Positions 29,440 to 38,756 are shown, numbered from the stretch's first letter. The stretch: DNA of 64,000 bases from Ancylomarina euxina (GCF_003863355.1 NZ_QQWG01000018.1:1-64000); one strand, 5' to 3'. The notes: generated by a model not told the origin, from the letters alone. Made by a program: numbers and translations.

Positions 29440-31875
29440 ATGTCAGAAATATATAAGGAGAATACTAAAAAGGAAATTTCGTTCGAAGATTTTAAAAATG
29501 AAGTTCTCGAAGATTACCGAATTGCAAATATAAGTCGTCAACTAAGTCTATTGGGTAGAAAAGAGGTTTTAACTGGAAAGGCTAAATTTGGAATTTTTGG
29601 CGATGGCAAAGAACTTGCTCAAATTGCCATGTCTAAAAGCTTTAAAAATGGTGATTGGCGATCAGGTTATTATCGTGATCAAACTTTTATGCTTGCTGCA
29701 GGTATGTTAACCCCTGAAGAATTCTTCGCGCAACTTTATGGTGAAACTCAACTTGATAAAAATCCGGGTAATGGTGGTCGTTTAATGAATAATCATTATG
29801 CATCACGTAGTTTGAATGCCGATGGTAGTTGGAAAAATTTAACTGAGCAAAAGAACTCATCTGCAGACATCTCTCCTACTGCAGGGCAAATGCCTCGACT
29901 TTTGGGTCTAGCATATGCTTCTAAAATTTTCAGACAAAATAAAGAATTACATGGCTTCTCCGAATTCTCAGACAAAGGAAACGAGGTTGCCTTTGGAACC
30001 ATTGGAGACTCAAGTACCTCTGAAGGTCATTTTTGGGAAACGATAAATGCTGCAGGGGTTTTAAAAGTCCCAATGGCCATGAGTGTTTGGGACGATGGAT
30101 GGGGTATTTCGGTTCCCAATAAATATCAAACAACAAAATCTAATATTTCTGAAGTTCTGAAAGGCTTTGAAATGGATGAGAATGGTGATGGTTATCATAT
30201 CTACAAGGCTAAAGGATGGGATTACCCTGAACTTTGTAAAATGTACGCCGAAGGGATTGCAAAGTGCCGAGAGAATCATACGCCGAGCTTATTTCACGTG
30301 ATAGAAATGACTCAACCACAAGGTCACTCAACTTCTGGATCCCACGAGCGTTACAAAAGCGAGGAACGTCTTAAATGGGAGCTTGAATACGATCCAATCA
30401 AGAAAATGCGCGAATGGATGCGTGATATGGAACTTGCAACTGAGGATCAATTAATATCGATTGAATCAGAAGCTATAGAAATTGTAAAGCAAGCAAAAAC
30501 TCAAGCTTGGCAAACATTCATCACTCCTGTAAAAAAAGAACGCGATGAATTAGTCGAATTGGTAAAGGCTTCAGCTTGTAATTGCAAAAAAACAGAACGT
30601 ATTGATGCAATTGTTAATGACTTGAAAAAGATCATTCATCCAATTAGAAAAGATAATGTGAGTTCTGCAAAAAAGATTTTACGTCATATTTGTAGTTCAT
30701 GTGCAACTTTCAAACCCTTGAAATCTCAATTGCAACAGTGGCTGAAGGATACCATTGAAGAAAATCACGAACGCTACAGTTCTCATTTATATAGTGAAAC
30801 AGATCAGCAGATTTCTAGAATTCAAGCTGTAGAACCCAAATATTCGGAAGCATCTAAAATTGTAACTGGTCGGGAAGTCCTTCGTGATAATTTTGATCAA
30901 CTTTTCAGCAAATATCCCTTATTATTAACTTTTGGTGAAGACACTGGTTTTATTGGTGGTGTCAATCAGAGTATGGAAGGCATGCAAGAAAAGTATGGTG
31001 AATTACGAGTTTCAGACACAGGAATTCGCGAGGCTACAATTCTCGGACAAGGCATTGGATTAGCTATGCGTGGTTTACGCCCAATCGCTGAAATTCAATA
31101 TTTCGATTACCTTTTGTATGCAATACAAACCATGAGTGATGACTTGGCGACCTTACAGTACAGAACAAAGGGTGGGCAAAAAGCTCCAGTTATTATTCGT
31201 ACTCGTGGACATCGTCTTGAAGGTATTTGGCATTCAGGTTCTCCTCTAAGTATGGTCATCAACTCAATACGAGGGATACATGTTTGTGTACCACGTAATA
31301 TGACTAAGGCGGCAGGCTTATATAACACCCTTATGGAATCCGATGAGCCAGCTTTGGTGATTGAACCACTAAATGGTTACAGACTTAAAGAGAAGATGCC
31401 TGATAACCTGGCAGAGTTTAAAACGCCACTTGGTATTCCAGAAGTACTAGAGGAAGGCTCCGATATTACCTTAGTAACTTATGGGTCATGTGTGAAAATT
31501 GCTGAAGATGCAGTTAAACAACTTAAAGAATTTAATATCTCAGTTGAACTTATTGATGTGCAAACCCTTCTACCATTCGATGTTAATCATATGATTGTTG
31601 AATCGGTGAAGAAAACCAATCGTGTGATCTTCTTCGACGAAGATGTGCCAGGTGGTGCAACAGCATTTATGATGCAGAAAGTTCTTGAAGAACAAAAAGC
31701 TTATTTTCATTTAGATGCAGAACCACGTACTATAACTGCTAAAGATCATCGTCCAGCATATGGAACAGATGGAGATTATTTCTCAAACCCTAATGCTGAA
31801 GATGTTTTTGAAATCATTTACGACATAATGAGGGAAAGTGAACCAGATAAATTCACTCCGATTTATAAAGTATAG
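29440..31875 (+). CDS. Fused E1 alpha/beta 2-oxoacid dehydrogenase (branched-chain or related), with Cys-bearing linker
   Basis: The product (811 residues from ATG 29440; a GTG at 29434 is also in frame) fuses thiamine-diphosphate E1 alpha and E1 beta subunits. The alpha half (about 15-350) has the TPP motif GDSSTSEGHFWETINAAGV and WDDGWGISVPN, followed by HSTSGSHERY. The beta half (about 470-811) has FGEDTGFIGGVNQSM, RVSDTGIREATILGQGIGLA, RTRGHRLEGIWHSGSP and EDVPGGATAF. Between them is a charged helical linker of roughly 110 residues with Cys380, Cys382, Cys418 and Cys421. Simple fusions of this type are usually nearer 690 residues. The substrate is probably a branched-chain 2-oxoacid or pyruvate; no E2 or E3 gene is nearby. 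Confidence 0.88.
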   Translation: MSEIYKENTKKEISFEDFKNEVLEDYRIANISRQLSLLGRKEVLTGKAKFGIFGDGKELAQIAMSKSFKNGDWRSGYYRDQTFMLAAGMLTPEEFFAQLYGETQLDKNPGNGGRLMNNHYASRSLNADGSWKNLTEQKNSSADISPTAGQMPRLLGLAYASKIFRQNKELHGFSEFSDKGNEVAFGTIGDSSTSEGHFWETINAAGVLKVPMAMSVWDDGWGISVPNKYQTTKSNISEVLKGFEMDENGDGYHIYKAKGWDYPELCKMYAEGIAKCRENHTPSLFHVIEMTQPQGHSTSGSHERYKSEERLKWELEYDPIKKMREWMRDMELATEDQLISIESEAIEIVKQAKTQAWQTFITPVKKERDELVELVKASACNCKKTERIDAIVNDLKKIIHPIRKDNVSSAKKILRHICSSCATFKPLKSQLQQWLKDTIEENHERYSSHLYSETDQQISRIQAVEPKYSEASKIVTGREVLRDNFDQLFSKYPLLLTFGEDTGFIGGVNQSMEGMQEKYGELRVSDTGIREATILGQGIGLAMRGLRPIAEIQYFDYLLYAIQTMSDDLATLQYRTKGGQKAPVIIRTRGHRLEGIWHSGSPLSMVINSIRGIHVCVPRNMTKAAGLYNTLMESDEPALVIEPLNGYRLKEKMPDNLAEFKTPLGIPEVLEEGSDITLVTYGSCVKIAEDAVKQLKEFNISVELIDVQTLLPFDVNHMIVESVKKTNRVIFFDEDVPGGATAFMMQKVLEEQKAYFHLDAEPRTITAKDHRPAYGTDGDYFSNPNAEDVFEIIYDIMRESEPDKFTPIYKV

Positions 31876-31895
31876 AAGATTTAAATAATTCACAC

Positions 31896-31931
31896 AAAAG
31901 GACGCTGATTGTAAAAATCAACGTCCTTTTT
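31896..31931 (+). terminator. Terminator after the E1 fusion gene
   Basis: A 15-bp stem (AAAAGGACGCTGATT with AATCAACGTCCTTTT, one C-A mismatch) closes a 5-base loop and is followed by T. It starts 20 bp after the stop. Confidence 0.9.
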
Positions 31932-32037
31932 AGTTTTAAATCCATTAATCAATACTTTTTGACTTACAAAATTGGGAACAAACTCTTAACAAAAAAATAT
32001 TTTCACTAATTTTAGCCAATAGAACAAAAACATTAAA

Positions 32038-32346
32038 ATGGGTAAATCGAAAATCAAATCGCTTCTAATAAAGGCTATTAGTAACAAATTCTCCATTAGT
32101 CTACTGGTCTTCTTCCTATGGTTGTTCTTTTTCGATCAACATTCCATATGGGAACGCAAAGAATATACCAATAAGATTGAAGCTCTAAGCGAAGAAAAAA
32201 AGCACTTCTTAACAAAGATCAAAAAAGATAAAGAAAGTATACATGAACTGAAAACAAATCGAGAGAATTTGGAGAAATTTGCTCGAGAGCAATATCTCAT
32301 GAAAAAGAAAAATGAAGATATTTTTATAATAATTGAAAAGGAATAG
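32038..32346 (+). CDS. Septum formation initiator family protein (DivIC/FtsB-like)
   Basis: The 102-residue bitopic membrane protein has a short cytoplasmic N-terminus, one membrane segment (about 18-33: ISLLVFFLWLFFFDQ) and a charged coiled coil (about 40-85). It ends with the FAREQYLMKKKNEDIF motif typical of DivIC/FtsB. These proteins act in the divisome with FtsL and DivIB/FtsQ. Length and layout fit the family. It stands alone, and its stop codon lies inside its own terminator stem. Confidence 0.87.
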   Translation: MGKSKIKSLLIKAISNKFSISLLVFFLWLFFFDQHSIWERKEYTNKIEALSEEKKHFLTKIKKDKESIHELKTNRENLEKFAREQYLMKKKNEDIFIIIEKE

Positions 32347-32366
32347 TGAAAACTATTCCTTTTTTT
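32336..32366 (+). terminator. Terminator overlapping the end of the DivIC-like gene
   Basis: A perfect 12-bp stem (AAAAGGAATAGT with ACTATTCCTTTT, loop GAAA) is followed by T. The left arm contains the last codons and the TAG stop of the gene. Confidence 0.9.
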
Positions 32367-32522
32367 GTACTTTACAGTATATGAAACAAAACACTTTCTT
32401 ATCTGAAACTAAAAAAATACCATATCGTATAATATGTAGACGCTACTTATAAACTGATAAGCCCGAAACCTCTGATTTGAGATTTATTTGAGATTATTCT
32501 ATATACTTAAGAAATCCTAGCC

Positions 32523-33242
32523 ATGTTACCTAAAAAACGAGAGAATGCCGACCTAGAAAAGAAGAAAAGTTTATTCTTTGAAATTGGACTAGCTATAGCC
32601 CTTTTGTTAGTATTAATTGCGTTTAAGTGGCGAGTTCAAATTAAAGATACTGAGCTCATCACCAACCCTCAGGAACTTAACGAATTGGAAGAAATTGTTC
32701 CTATAACCAGACAAGAACCCGAAAGACCAAAAGTAAAACCACCTGTTAAAATCAGATTACAAGATGTGATTACTATCGTTGAAAATGATTCGAAAGAAGA
32801 CCCTAATTTAGTAATCGAAGAAGAAGATATTAATCAAAATACTGAAATTGATATTAGTCCTCCTGAAGAAGTATCATATGATACCGAAATTGTAGATGAA
32901 ACTGAGATCTTTGTTGTCGTTGAAGATATGCCTATTTTCCGTCCGGATATCTGCAGCAGTATGGCTGAAGGCAATATTGAACTCAATAAACACATTCAGA
33001 AAAGTATAAAATATCCTGCTCTTGCGCAAGAAAACGGAATTACTGGGCGAGTATTTGTAAGGTTTATTGTTGGAAGAGATGGTAAAGTCAAAAATGCAGA
33101 AATTCTTAGGGGAATTGACCCATCTCTTGATCAAGAAGCATTAAGAGTAATTAGAAACTTACCTGCTTTTGCTCCAGGTAAACAAAGAGGCGTTCCTGTA
33201 CAAGTAACATACTCAGCTTCAATCAATTTTGTTCTTCAATAA
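32523..33242 (+). CDS. TonB family energy transducer
   Basis: The 239-residue protein has an N-terminal cytoplasmic stretch, one membrane segment (about 18-36) and a Pro/Glu-rich periplasmic linker (EPERPKVKPPVKIRL and acidic repeats). Its C-terminal TonB domain (about 160-239) reads IKYPALAQENGITGRVFVRF, VGRDGKVKNAEILRGIDPSL and FAPGKQRGVPVQV. It would pass proton-motive force to outer-membrane receptors such as the SusC proteins further along. No exbB or exbD is adjacent, which is common for additional TonB copies. Confidence 0.92.
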   Translation: MLPKKRENADLEKKKSLFFEIGLAIALLLVLIAFKWRVQIKDTELITNPQELNELEEIVPITRQEPERPKVKPPVKIRLQDVITIVENDSKEDPNLVIEEEDINQNTEIDISPPEEVSYDTEIVDETEIFVVVEDMPIFRPDICSSMAEGNIELNKHIQKSIKYPALAQENGITGRVFVRFIVGRDGKVKNAEILRGIDPSLDQEALRVIRNLPAFAPGKQRGVPVQVTYSASINFVLQ

Positions 33243-33264
33243 TTCAAATTTAAATAAACCTTTA

Positions 33265-33290
33265 AAAGCATGGATTTATATCCATGCTTT
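33265..33290. terminator. Terminator between convergent tonB-like and glycosyltransferase genes
   Basis: A perfect 11-bp stem (AAAGCATGGAT with ATCCATGCTTT) with a 4-base loop lies 22 bp after the TonB stop and 9 bp from the opposing stop. The T tract is stronger for the plus strand. Confidence 0.8.
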
Positions 33291-33299
33291 TCTTTTATA

Positions 33300-34568
33300 C
33301 TAATGTGTTCTCTCGTATTCTCTGTATATTTCAAGTAATTCCTTTGCTGAATAAATACCTTTGGTAGTAATACCCAAATCTTTAAGCAATAGTTTAGCAC
33401 TCACAATAACACTTTCTTCTTCCATAAACTGCTCATGAACATTATTCAGATATTTTAGAACTTTGAAAGCATTAAATGCACCAAAGAATTTCTTTCTAAA
33501 AGCATCAATGGAAGCACAGTTACGATTAATCTGATCTAAAGCTTCGAAGAAATTATCCTCTTTCAGATAACTTCTTACCGGACCAGGTAACTCAACAATT
33601 AGTTTATTAATAAATGTATCGTGGTCAACGCCAAAGAAATCATCAACTCTATCAAATAAAACTTTTAAATCCCTGAAGGCTGCATAATTATAATTTTTAT
33701 AATTACTAATGCCTTCGTTCACAAAAGTAGACATCGCTTTCCCTGTTCCAAAAGGGACCCGATCCGACGTACGAGGAGATGGAATAACCCGGGTATGCTT
33801 GATTTCATAGAAATTACCCAAAGCAATAATTTTTTGCAGAAAATAAAAATCTTCGCCAGCCTGACGACGATTCATCCCACCTTGTTTAATATACGCTTCA
33901 GCTGAAACGGCAAAACTGGAACCAACTGTATGATAGGCATGCGGGTGACCTGCAAATCGCATAGCAAGCATATAATAGCGCAAATACAATTCATACTGAG
34001 CAATGGAATTATAGATTATTTCACTGAACTCATCCCCTTCAAGAGGGTGCTCATAAAATATATTTGCCCCGTTTGCCTTAGGATACTTTTTAAATAACTT
34101 TTCAATTTCAGTAAAATAGTTGATGTCACATGAAGAATCGGCATCATAACCCGTAATAATACCATTAGACTTACCAATTTTATTGAAACGACTCACCGCC
34201 TCGTCCATCGCAATTTTACGAGCTAATCCAACGCCAGCTGCTTTTTGGGGTAAATTAGGCTGATCAATCAAAAAGAATTTCAATTTCTCATCCTCATGTA
34301 AAGACATCCACTCTTTGGCATCAGCAATCGTTTTAGCATTTTGACTTAATACTTCATCTGAAACTTGCTCCCCCGAGTTGACGATAACAATAACTTCCAC
34401 CTTAAAACTAGGTCGATCACAGAGCCAAAGAGCCTTTAAACTTGAAACCAAGTCGGGTTCATCAAAGCATGGAATTGTAACGACTAGTCCCAAATCGTCT
34501 GGCACACCACTCGTTATATAATCTGGGAAGACTTGCTGCTTTTTTAGATATTTATCTGCGAAACTCAT
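33300..34568 (-). CDS. Glycosyltransferase family 2 (GT-A fold)
   Basis: The 422-residue cytoplasmic protein begins with the GT2 fold: VVTIPCFDEPDL near residue 30 and VEVIVIVNSGEQ. The donor/metal motif is GYDADSSCD near residue 140, and a likely acceptor/base region reads MNRRQAGEDFYFLQKI near 235. There are no membrane segments. The C-terminal third is helical and not assignable. A candidate -7 element (TATCTTTG on the minus strand, 34638-34645) lies in the gap to ompH. The sugar and acceptor are unknown. Confidence 0.83.
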   Translation of the reverse strand: MSFADKYLKKQQVFPDYITSGVPDDLGLVVTIPCFDEPDLVSSLKALWLCDRPSFKVEVIVIVNSGEQVSDEVLSQNAKTIADAKEWMSLHEDEKLKFFLIDQPNLPQKAAGVGLARKIAMDEAVSRFNKIGKSNGIITGYDADSSCDINYFTEIEKLFKKYPKANGANIFYEHPLEGDEFSEIIYNSIAQYELYLRYYMLAMRFAGHPHAYHTVGSSFAVSAEAYIKQGGMNRRQAGEDFYFLQKIIALGNFYEIKHTRVIPSPRTSDRVPFGTGKAMSTFVNEGISNYKNYNYAAFRDLKVLFDRVDDFFGVDHDTFINKLIVELPGPVRSYLKEDNFFEALDQINRNCASIDAFRKKFFGAFNAFKVLKYLNNVHEQFMEEESVIVSAKLLLKDLGITTKGIYSAKELLEIYREYERTH

Positions 34569-34644
34569 TAATCTACTTTGTAAGTTTTATACTGGTATTC
34601 CTTTCAATGGTGACATAAGTAAAGTCATCATCAGGCACAAAGAT

Positions 34645-34680
34645 AAAAAAAGGGCAGAAAGCTATAAGCCTCTGCCCTTT
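34645..34680 (-). terminator. Terminator after the OmpH/Skp gene
   Basis: A perfect 10-bp stem (AAAGGGCAGA with TCTGCCCTTT) is followed on the minus strand by a T run. It lies 19 bp after the stop at 34700. Confidence 0.88.
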
Positions 34681-34699
34681 TATTCAATATTTTTTAATT

Positions 34700-35275
34700 T
34701 TATTTCTTATATCTGGCATTTAAACCATCGATAATATCTTTAGTTATGTCCAAACCATTAGCAGAATGTAGTACAGTCCCACCTTTAGTTGTGCTAATAA
34801 TCAAACTAAACTTATGCTTAGCGTTATATAATTCCAAATAGTTTGTAACACTATCAAATAAACGCTTAGAGTTCTCGTTTTGCTCAGCCATCAGTTCAGA
34901 ACTCAACTTTCTGTCAAGTTGATCCAAGTTTTGTTTCTTCTCCATCAAGTCTCTTTGTGCATTCTCTGCACGCTCACGGTTTAAGAAACCTTTGTTTTGC
35001 AATTTACGTTGAAAATCAACCGCCTCTTTCTCTAATTTTTGAGCTTTGAAATTAAAATCAGTTCTAGAATCTTCTTGCTTCTTAAGAAACTGTTCGTTCA
35101 AATCGACAGAAAAATTATAATTGGATAATAATGAATCAGTATTAACATACACAACAGCACCTTCTCCAGCAACGGTTTTAACTTCAGTTTTATTCTCGCC
35201 TGAGAAATGTAAAAAGAATAAAATTCCAACTGCAACAATTAGAACTGCATTAAGAACAATGGATAAATTTTTCAT
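34700..35275 (-). CDS. OmpH/Skp family periplasmic chaperone
   Basis: The 191-residue protein has an N-terminal hydrophobic segment (about 5-24) acting as signal or anchor. VVYVNTDSLLSNYN opens the OmpH domain, a long charged coiled coil follows (about 55-135), and the C-terminal strands read FSLIISTTKGGTVLHS and GLDITKDIIDGLN. Skp-type proteins hold unfolded outer-membrane proteins in the periplasm. It is monocistronic as judged by flanking gaps and terminator. Confidence 0.88.
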   Translation of the reverse strand: MKNLSIVLNAVLIVAVGILFFLHFSGENKTEVKTVAGEGAVVYVNTDSLLSNYNFSVDLNEQFLKKQEDSRTDFNFKAQKLEKEAVDFQRKLQNKGFLNRERAENAQRDLMEKKQNLDQLDRKLSSELMAEQNENSKRLFDSVTNYLELYNAKHKFSLIISTTKGGTVLHSANGLDITKDIIDGLNARYKK

Positions 35276-35647
35276 GTTTTCTAGTTTGATTTTAAATTGC
35301 TAACCCGAAAGAGAACTCCTAATCAGGAAAATTGCCCAAAAGCAATTTCTTTTGAAATTATCTTCATAGGCGAATAGTAGCGTATATTAATTGATTTAGG
35401 TACTTATTTAGACAATTCAAAATTGGCAAAAACCTTGGAATCTATTCCGTTTTGAATTGAGCCTAGCAAATATAAGTTTTTAATGAGAATGGAAAAATTT
35501 CTGAGATAGATTTTTCCTTTGATAGTAAAAAATGACAGCATATTCAAAATCAATCGAAATTGCTGATAAACGTCATTCTTTTTATTTCTCATGATGTCTA
35601 CATTTAGCCAACAATAAACCCAAGATTAACCCTTAAAACCACAAGAC
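35276..35647. other. Gap of 372 bp without a convincing gene
   Basis: The region separates divergent ompH and proline dehydrogenase genes and should hold promoters for both. On the minus strand 35467-35474 reads TATATTTG, a -7 match but far from ompH. A 62-codon frame at 35404-35592 has no RBS or recognisable family and is treated as chance. Confidence 0.5.
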
Positions 35648-36556
35648 ATGTTTAATAAAATGATCGCAGCGACCCTGCCTTTTATGCCAAAAAAATTAGT
35701 TTGGTTATTTTCTAAAAGATATATCGCCGGAGAAACAATTGACGATGCAATAAAAGCGTCGCTCGATTTAAATGCTCAAGGCATAAAAATCACTGTCGAT
35801 CTTTTAGGTGAATTTATTAAAGATTTAAGCCAAGCGACAGAAAATAAGGATGCATACCTGGATATTATCGAAGCTTTCGAAAAAAATAAGATTGATGGTA
35901 ACTACTCTGTAAAACCAACTTTCTTCGGCTTATTAATTGATCCTGAAGTTTGCTACGAGAACATTAGAACTGTAGTTGCTAAAGCTGCAGAATACAATAA
36001 TTTCGTTAGAATCGATATGGAAGATTCTCCATGTGTGGATAAGGAAATCGATATGTTTAGACGTTTGAAAAAAGAATTTCCAAATAATGTTGGACTAGTA
36101 GTACAAGCATACCTTAAGCGCACACATACCGATCTTGAAAACATGATGGATATTAAGAACGGATCAGTGTTGAATTATCGTTTGTGTAAAGGTATTTATG
36201 TAGAGCCTGTTGAGATTGCTTACAAGAAATATGAAGAGATTAACGAGAACTATATCAAAGATCTTGATTTCATGTTAAAGAATGATATCTATCCTGGTAT
36301 CGCTACTCATGATAAGAATTTGATTCAGCCAGCGTATGACTTAATTGAAAAGTACAATGTGCCTAAGGATAAATATGAATTCCAAATGTTATATGGTGTA
36401 ACACCTGAACTTAGACAATCTATCCTTGACCAAGGACACACCATGAGAGTGTATGTTCCATTTGGAAAAGATTGGTTTGGGTATTCAACTCGTAGACTTA
36501 AGGAAAATCCTAAAATGGCCATGCTGATTATAAAAGCACTTTTCAGCAGAGGATAA
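35648..36556 (+). CDS. Proline dehydrogenase (monofunctional)
   Basis: The 302-residue product matches the PRODH TIM-barrel family and oxidises proline to pyrroline-5-carboxylate using FAD. Motifs visible are FVRIDMEDSPCVD, GLVVQAYLKRT, NYRLCKGIYVEPVEIAY, ATHDKNL, YEFQMLYGVTP and RVYVPFGKDWFGYSTRRLKENP. The last carries the Arg pair that binds the proline carboxylate. Length fits the monofunctional enzyme, not PutA. A strong terminator follows. Confidence 0.93.
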   Translation: MFNKMIAATLPFMPKKLVWLFSKRYIAGETIDDAIKASLDLNAQGIKITVDLLGEFIKDLSQATENKDAYLDIIEAFEKNKIDGNYSVKPTFFGLLIDPEVCYENIRTVVAKAAEYNNFVRIDMEDSPCVDKEIDMFRRLKKEFPNNVGLVVQAYLKRTHTDLENMMDIKNGSVLNYRLCKGIYVEPVEIAYKKYEEINENYIKDLDFMLKNDIYPGIATHDKNLIQPAYDLIEKYNVPKDKYEFQMLYGVTPELRQSILDQGHTMRVYVPFGKDWFGYSTRRLKENPKMAMLIIKALFSRG

Positions 36557-36560
36557 GACA

Positions 36561-36595
36561 AAAAAAGCGGTGAAAAATCACCGCTTTTTTTATTC
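36561..36595. terminator. Bidirectional terminator after proline dehydrogenase
   Basis: A perfect 13-bp stem (AAAAAAGCGGTGA with TCACCGCTTTTTT) and T run lie between convergent genes. The right arm reaches the last base of the opposing gene at 36590. Confidence 0.92.
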
Positions 36596-37297
36596 ATTTT
36601 TTACGCCATATCTATACATTTGCTGAAGGATTTTAACTTCTGAATCTGTAATAATTGATTCCGATATTTTCATCTTCCTCTTTCGTTTCAACCTTTTCAA
36701 CTCAGGTAATGTTCTTGTCGTACTCAGTCCCGCTGTCATTTCAGTAGGAACCATGGTTTTATTTTCAATAGCCACGACATGATTTCTAATGAGTAAATCG
36801 GTATTCGCTTTAGCATCCATTGTGCTTGGTCTTGTCGTTAAAGCTTCATAAGTTGCTGAGTTGACATTATTTTTGGCTCTAACATACTCAGGCGTGTTGA
36901 CCTTAGCATTCATAAATGCTTCTTTGAAATCACCAAATCGAGGTAAAATCAAAACCTCTTGAAGTGCGATAGTATCCTTTGCAAGAAATACGCCAAACAG
37001 ATAATCATCCTGTTTCAAACTATCACTCACAATAACTTTTACATCATGATAGCCAACAAATGAATATTGGATCGTATCTCCTGAATTCACCCAAAAAGAA
37101 AATCGTCCATATTCATTAGTCGTTCCAGCTCGATTTTTATTCACTCTAAAATGAGCATAAGGCAAGCCTTTCAGATCAACCTGATCCATTACAGCTCCTG
37201 TAAAAAATATAGAATCAAGATTATATCTCTGAGCTTTAGTTTCTTTCGAAAAGATGAAAGCAAAAATTATAACACAGCACAATACTAATTTTCTCAT
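36590..37297 (-). CDS. Secreted protein with CarboxypepD_reg-like domain
   Basis: The 235-residue product has a signal peptide (residues 1-22, ending ETKA-Q). A beta-sandwich domain of the carboxypeptidase regulatory-like type follows (about 30-110: GLPYAHFRVNKNRAGTTNEY, GRFSFWVNSGDTIQYSFVGY). The C-terminal 120 residues are charged and of unknown fold. Such domains occur at the N-terminus of SusC proteins, but here no receptor follows. It lies 18 bp downstream of the nitroreductase gene and is probably cotranscribed with it. Function is unknown. Confidence 0.82.
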   Translation of the reverse strand: MRKLVLCCVIIFAFIFSKETKAQRYNLDSIFFTGAVMDQVDLKGLPYAHFRVNKNRAGTTNEYGRFSFWVNSGDTIQYSFVGYHDVKVIVSDSLKQDDYLFGVFLAKDTIALQEVLILPRFGDFKEAFMNAKVNTPEYVRAKNNVNSATYEALTTRPSTMDAKANTDLLIRNHVVAIENKTMVPTEMTAGLSTTRTLPELKRLKRKRKMKISESIITDSEVKILQQMYRYGVKNE

Positions 37298-37315
37298 AAA
37301 GCAAGGTATTTCGGT

Positions 37316-37888
37316 CTAAAATTCATTTATAATAAGATCTTCGAGTTTTCGTTTGGGCACATGATGTACGCCCTTTTCGTCTCTCCAATACTTTATATCA
37401 TCATTTTTCATTTCTTCAATAACGATTTCTTCTTTAGGCTTCCCTAAAGCGATCACCTGAATCAATGAATAATCATCAGAAATATTCAGAAATTCTCTAA
37501 GGTTCTTTTCTTTAAAAGCCCTCAGAATACATCCTCCAAAGCCATCTTCAACAGCACCTAACAACAAATTCTGTACGGCTATCCCATCATCACAAAAATA
37601 ATTTTTGCTCAATCGTTCATCATTCAACATGATGACATAGGCCACTGGTTGCTCACCCACAATCGGTCCAGTCCAATCGCTTAAATAGCCTGCCCAAGCA
37701 AGACTTTCAAAGACATTTTTACACATCTCTTGATTTGTCACAGTCAAATATCTTAAACTTTGGGCATTCCTACCAGAGGCACCAAGTCTAGCCATATCTA
37801 TCCATTGTCTCAATTGTTCTTTATCAATGACTTCATTTTGATAAAAACGACGATAACTTCTATTTTTTAATACTAAATCTTTTAACAT
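37316..37888 (-). CDS. Nitroreductase family protein
   Basis: The 190-residue flavoprotein has the FMN-binding start NRSYRRFYQNE, then MARLGASGRNAQSLRYLTVT, GIAVQNLLLGAVEDGFGGCI and the C-terminal VIALGKPKEE. The length is typical of the small NfsB/FRP-like groups. The substrate cannot be predicted. It is the first gene of a likely two-gene unit with the CarboxypepD_reg-like gene. Confidence 0.9.
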   Translation of the reverse strand: MLKDLVLKNRSYRRFYQNEVIDKEQLRQWIDMARLGASGRNAQSLRYLTVTNQEMCKNVFESLAWAGYLSDWTGPIVGEQPVAYVIMLNDERLSKNYFCDDGIAVQNLLLGAVEDGFGGCILRAFKEKNLREFLNISDDYSLIQVIALGKPKEEIVIEEMKNDDIKYWRDEKGVHHVPKRKLEDLIINEF

Positions 37889-38116
37889 TCGAATCTTAAC
37901 TTTTTATACGGTTGAAAATGTCAATTAGATACACTTTGTTTAGAAATAAAATCTTATTAAAGCTCTTTTTAAGGTAAGGATTATATTACTTTTCATCAAG
38001 AGTTAAATTCAATTTAAAATGAAAAGTAACTTAAGTAAATAAAGCTCTTTTTTTTTGACATTCCTTAGAACTAACTAATTAACTAAAAATTATTATAGGT
38101 GAGTACAAATCTAAAA

Positions 38117-38146
38117 TAAAAAAAAGCTGCTACATAGGTAACAGCT
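38117..38146 (-). terminator. Terminator after the Fe-type superoxide dismutase
   Basis: A hairpin pairing AGCTG with CAGCT and an inner TAC with GTA is followed on the minus strand by a T run, 26 bp after the stop. Confidence 0.75.
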
Positions 38147-38171
38147 CGGTTTATAAAACAAATAAAATATA

Positions 38172-38756
38172 TCATAGATTTTCAAAACGAGTTTCTATCA
38201 ACTCCCAATCAATCAACTCCCAGAAATTTTCAATATACTTAGGTCTAGCATTTTGCGTATCCAGATAATACGCATGCTCCCATACATCCAAAGTCATAAT
38301 TGGCGTCAAATTATCGCAAAGTGGATTTGCGGCATTAGAAGTTTTTACGATACTAAGTTTATTATTTGCATCGGCAACTAACCAAACCCAACCAGAACCA
38401 AAAAGAGTAGCTCCAGCTTTCGAAAATTCTTCTTTAAACTTTTCAAACGTCCCAAAGGTATATACTAAAGCATCGTACAATTTATTTCTTGGTTTACCGC
38501 CACCCCTTGGCTTAAGAGCCATGAAATAAAATGTATGATTAAAAACCTGAGCAGCATTATTAAAAATTCCACCATCCGATTTAAGAATAATATCAACCAA
38601 ATCGGCATTTTCAAACGAAGTCCCTTCAATCAAATTATTCAAATTGTTAACGTAAGCCTGATGATGTTTTCCGTAATGAAACTCTAGTGTTCTTTGAGAA
38701 ATTAGGGGTTCTAATGCATTTAGTGCATAAGGTAATTTTGGAAGTTCATGTTTCAT
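38172..38756 (-). CDS. sodB: Superoxide dismutase, Fe-type signature
   Basis: The 194-residue enzyme (from ATG 38756; an in-frame GTG at 38777 would add seven residues) converts superoxide to peroxide and oxygen. Metal ligands are seen in FHYGKHHQAY, NHTFYF and DVWEHAYY. The stretch NNAAQVFNHTFYF, with the Gln before the second His, and Ala in TSNAANPL are the pattern of Fe-SODs such as E. coli SodB. It lies about 120 bp downstream of a second SOD gene with the Mn-type pattern, separated by a terminator. Confidence 0.93.
   Translation of the reverse strand: MKHELPKLPYALNALEPLISQRTLEFHYGKHHQAYVNNLNNLIEGTSFENADLVDIILKSDGGIFNNAAQVFNHTFYFMALKPRGGGKPRNKLYDALVYTFGTFEKFKEEFSKAGATLFGSGWVWLVADANNKLSIVKTSNAANPLCDNLTPIMTLDVWEHAYYLDTQNARPKYIENFWELIDWELIETRFENL

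Noticed and set aside
35404-35592. 62-codon minus-strand frame between ompH and proline dehydrogenase
   Set aside because: It has no family resemblance, no clear RBS, and lies where divergent promoters are needed.
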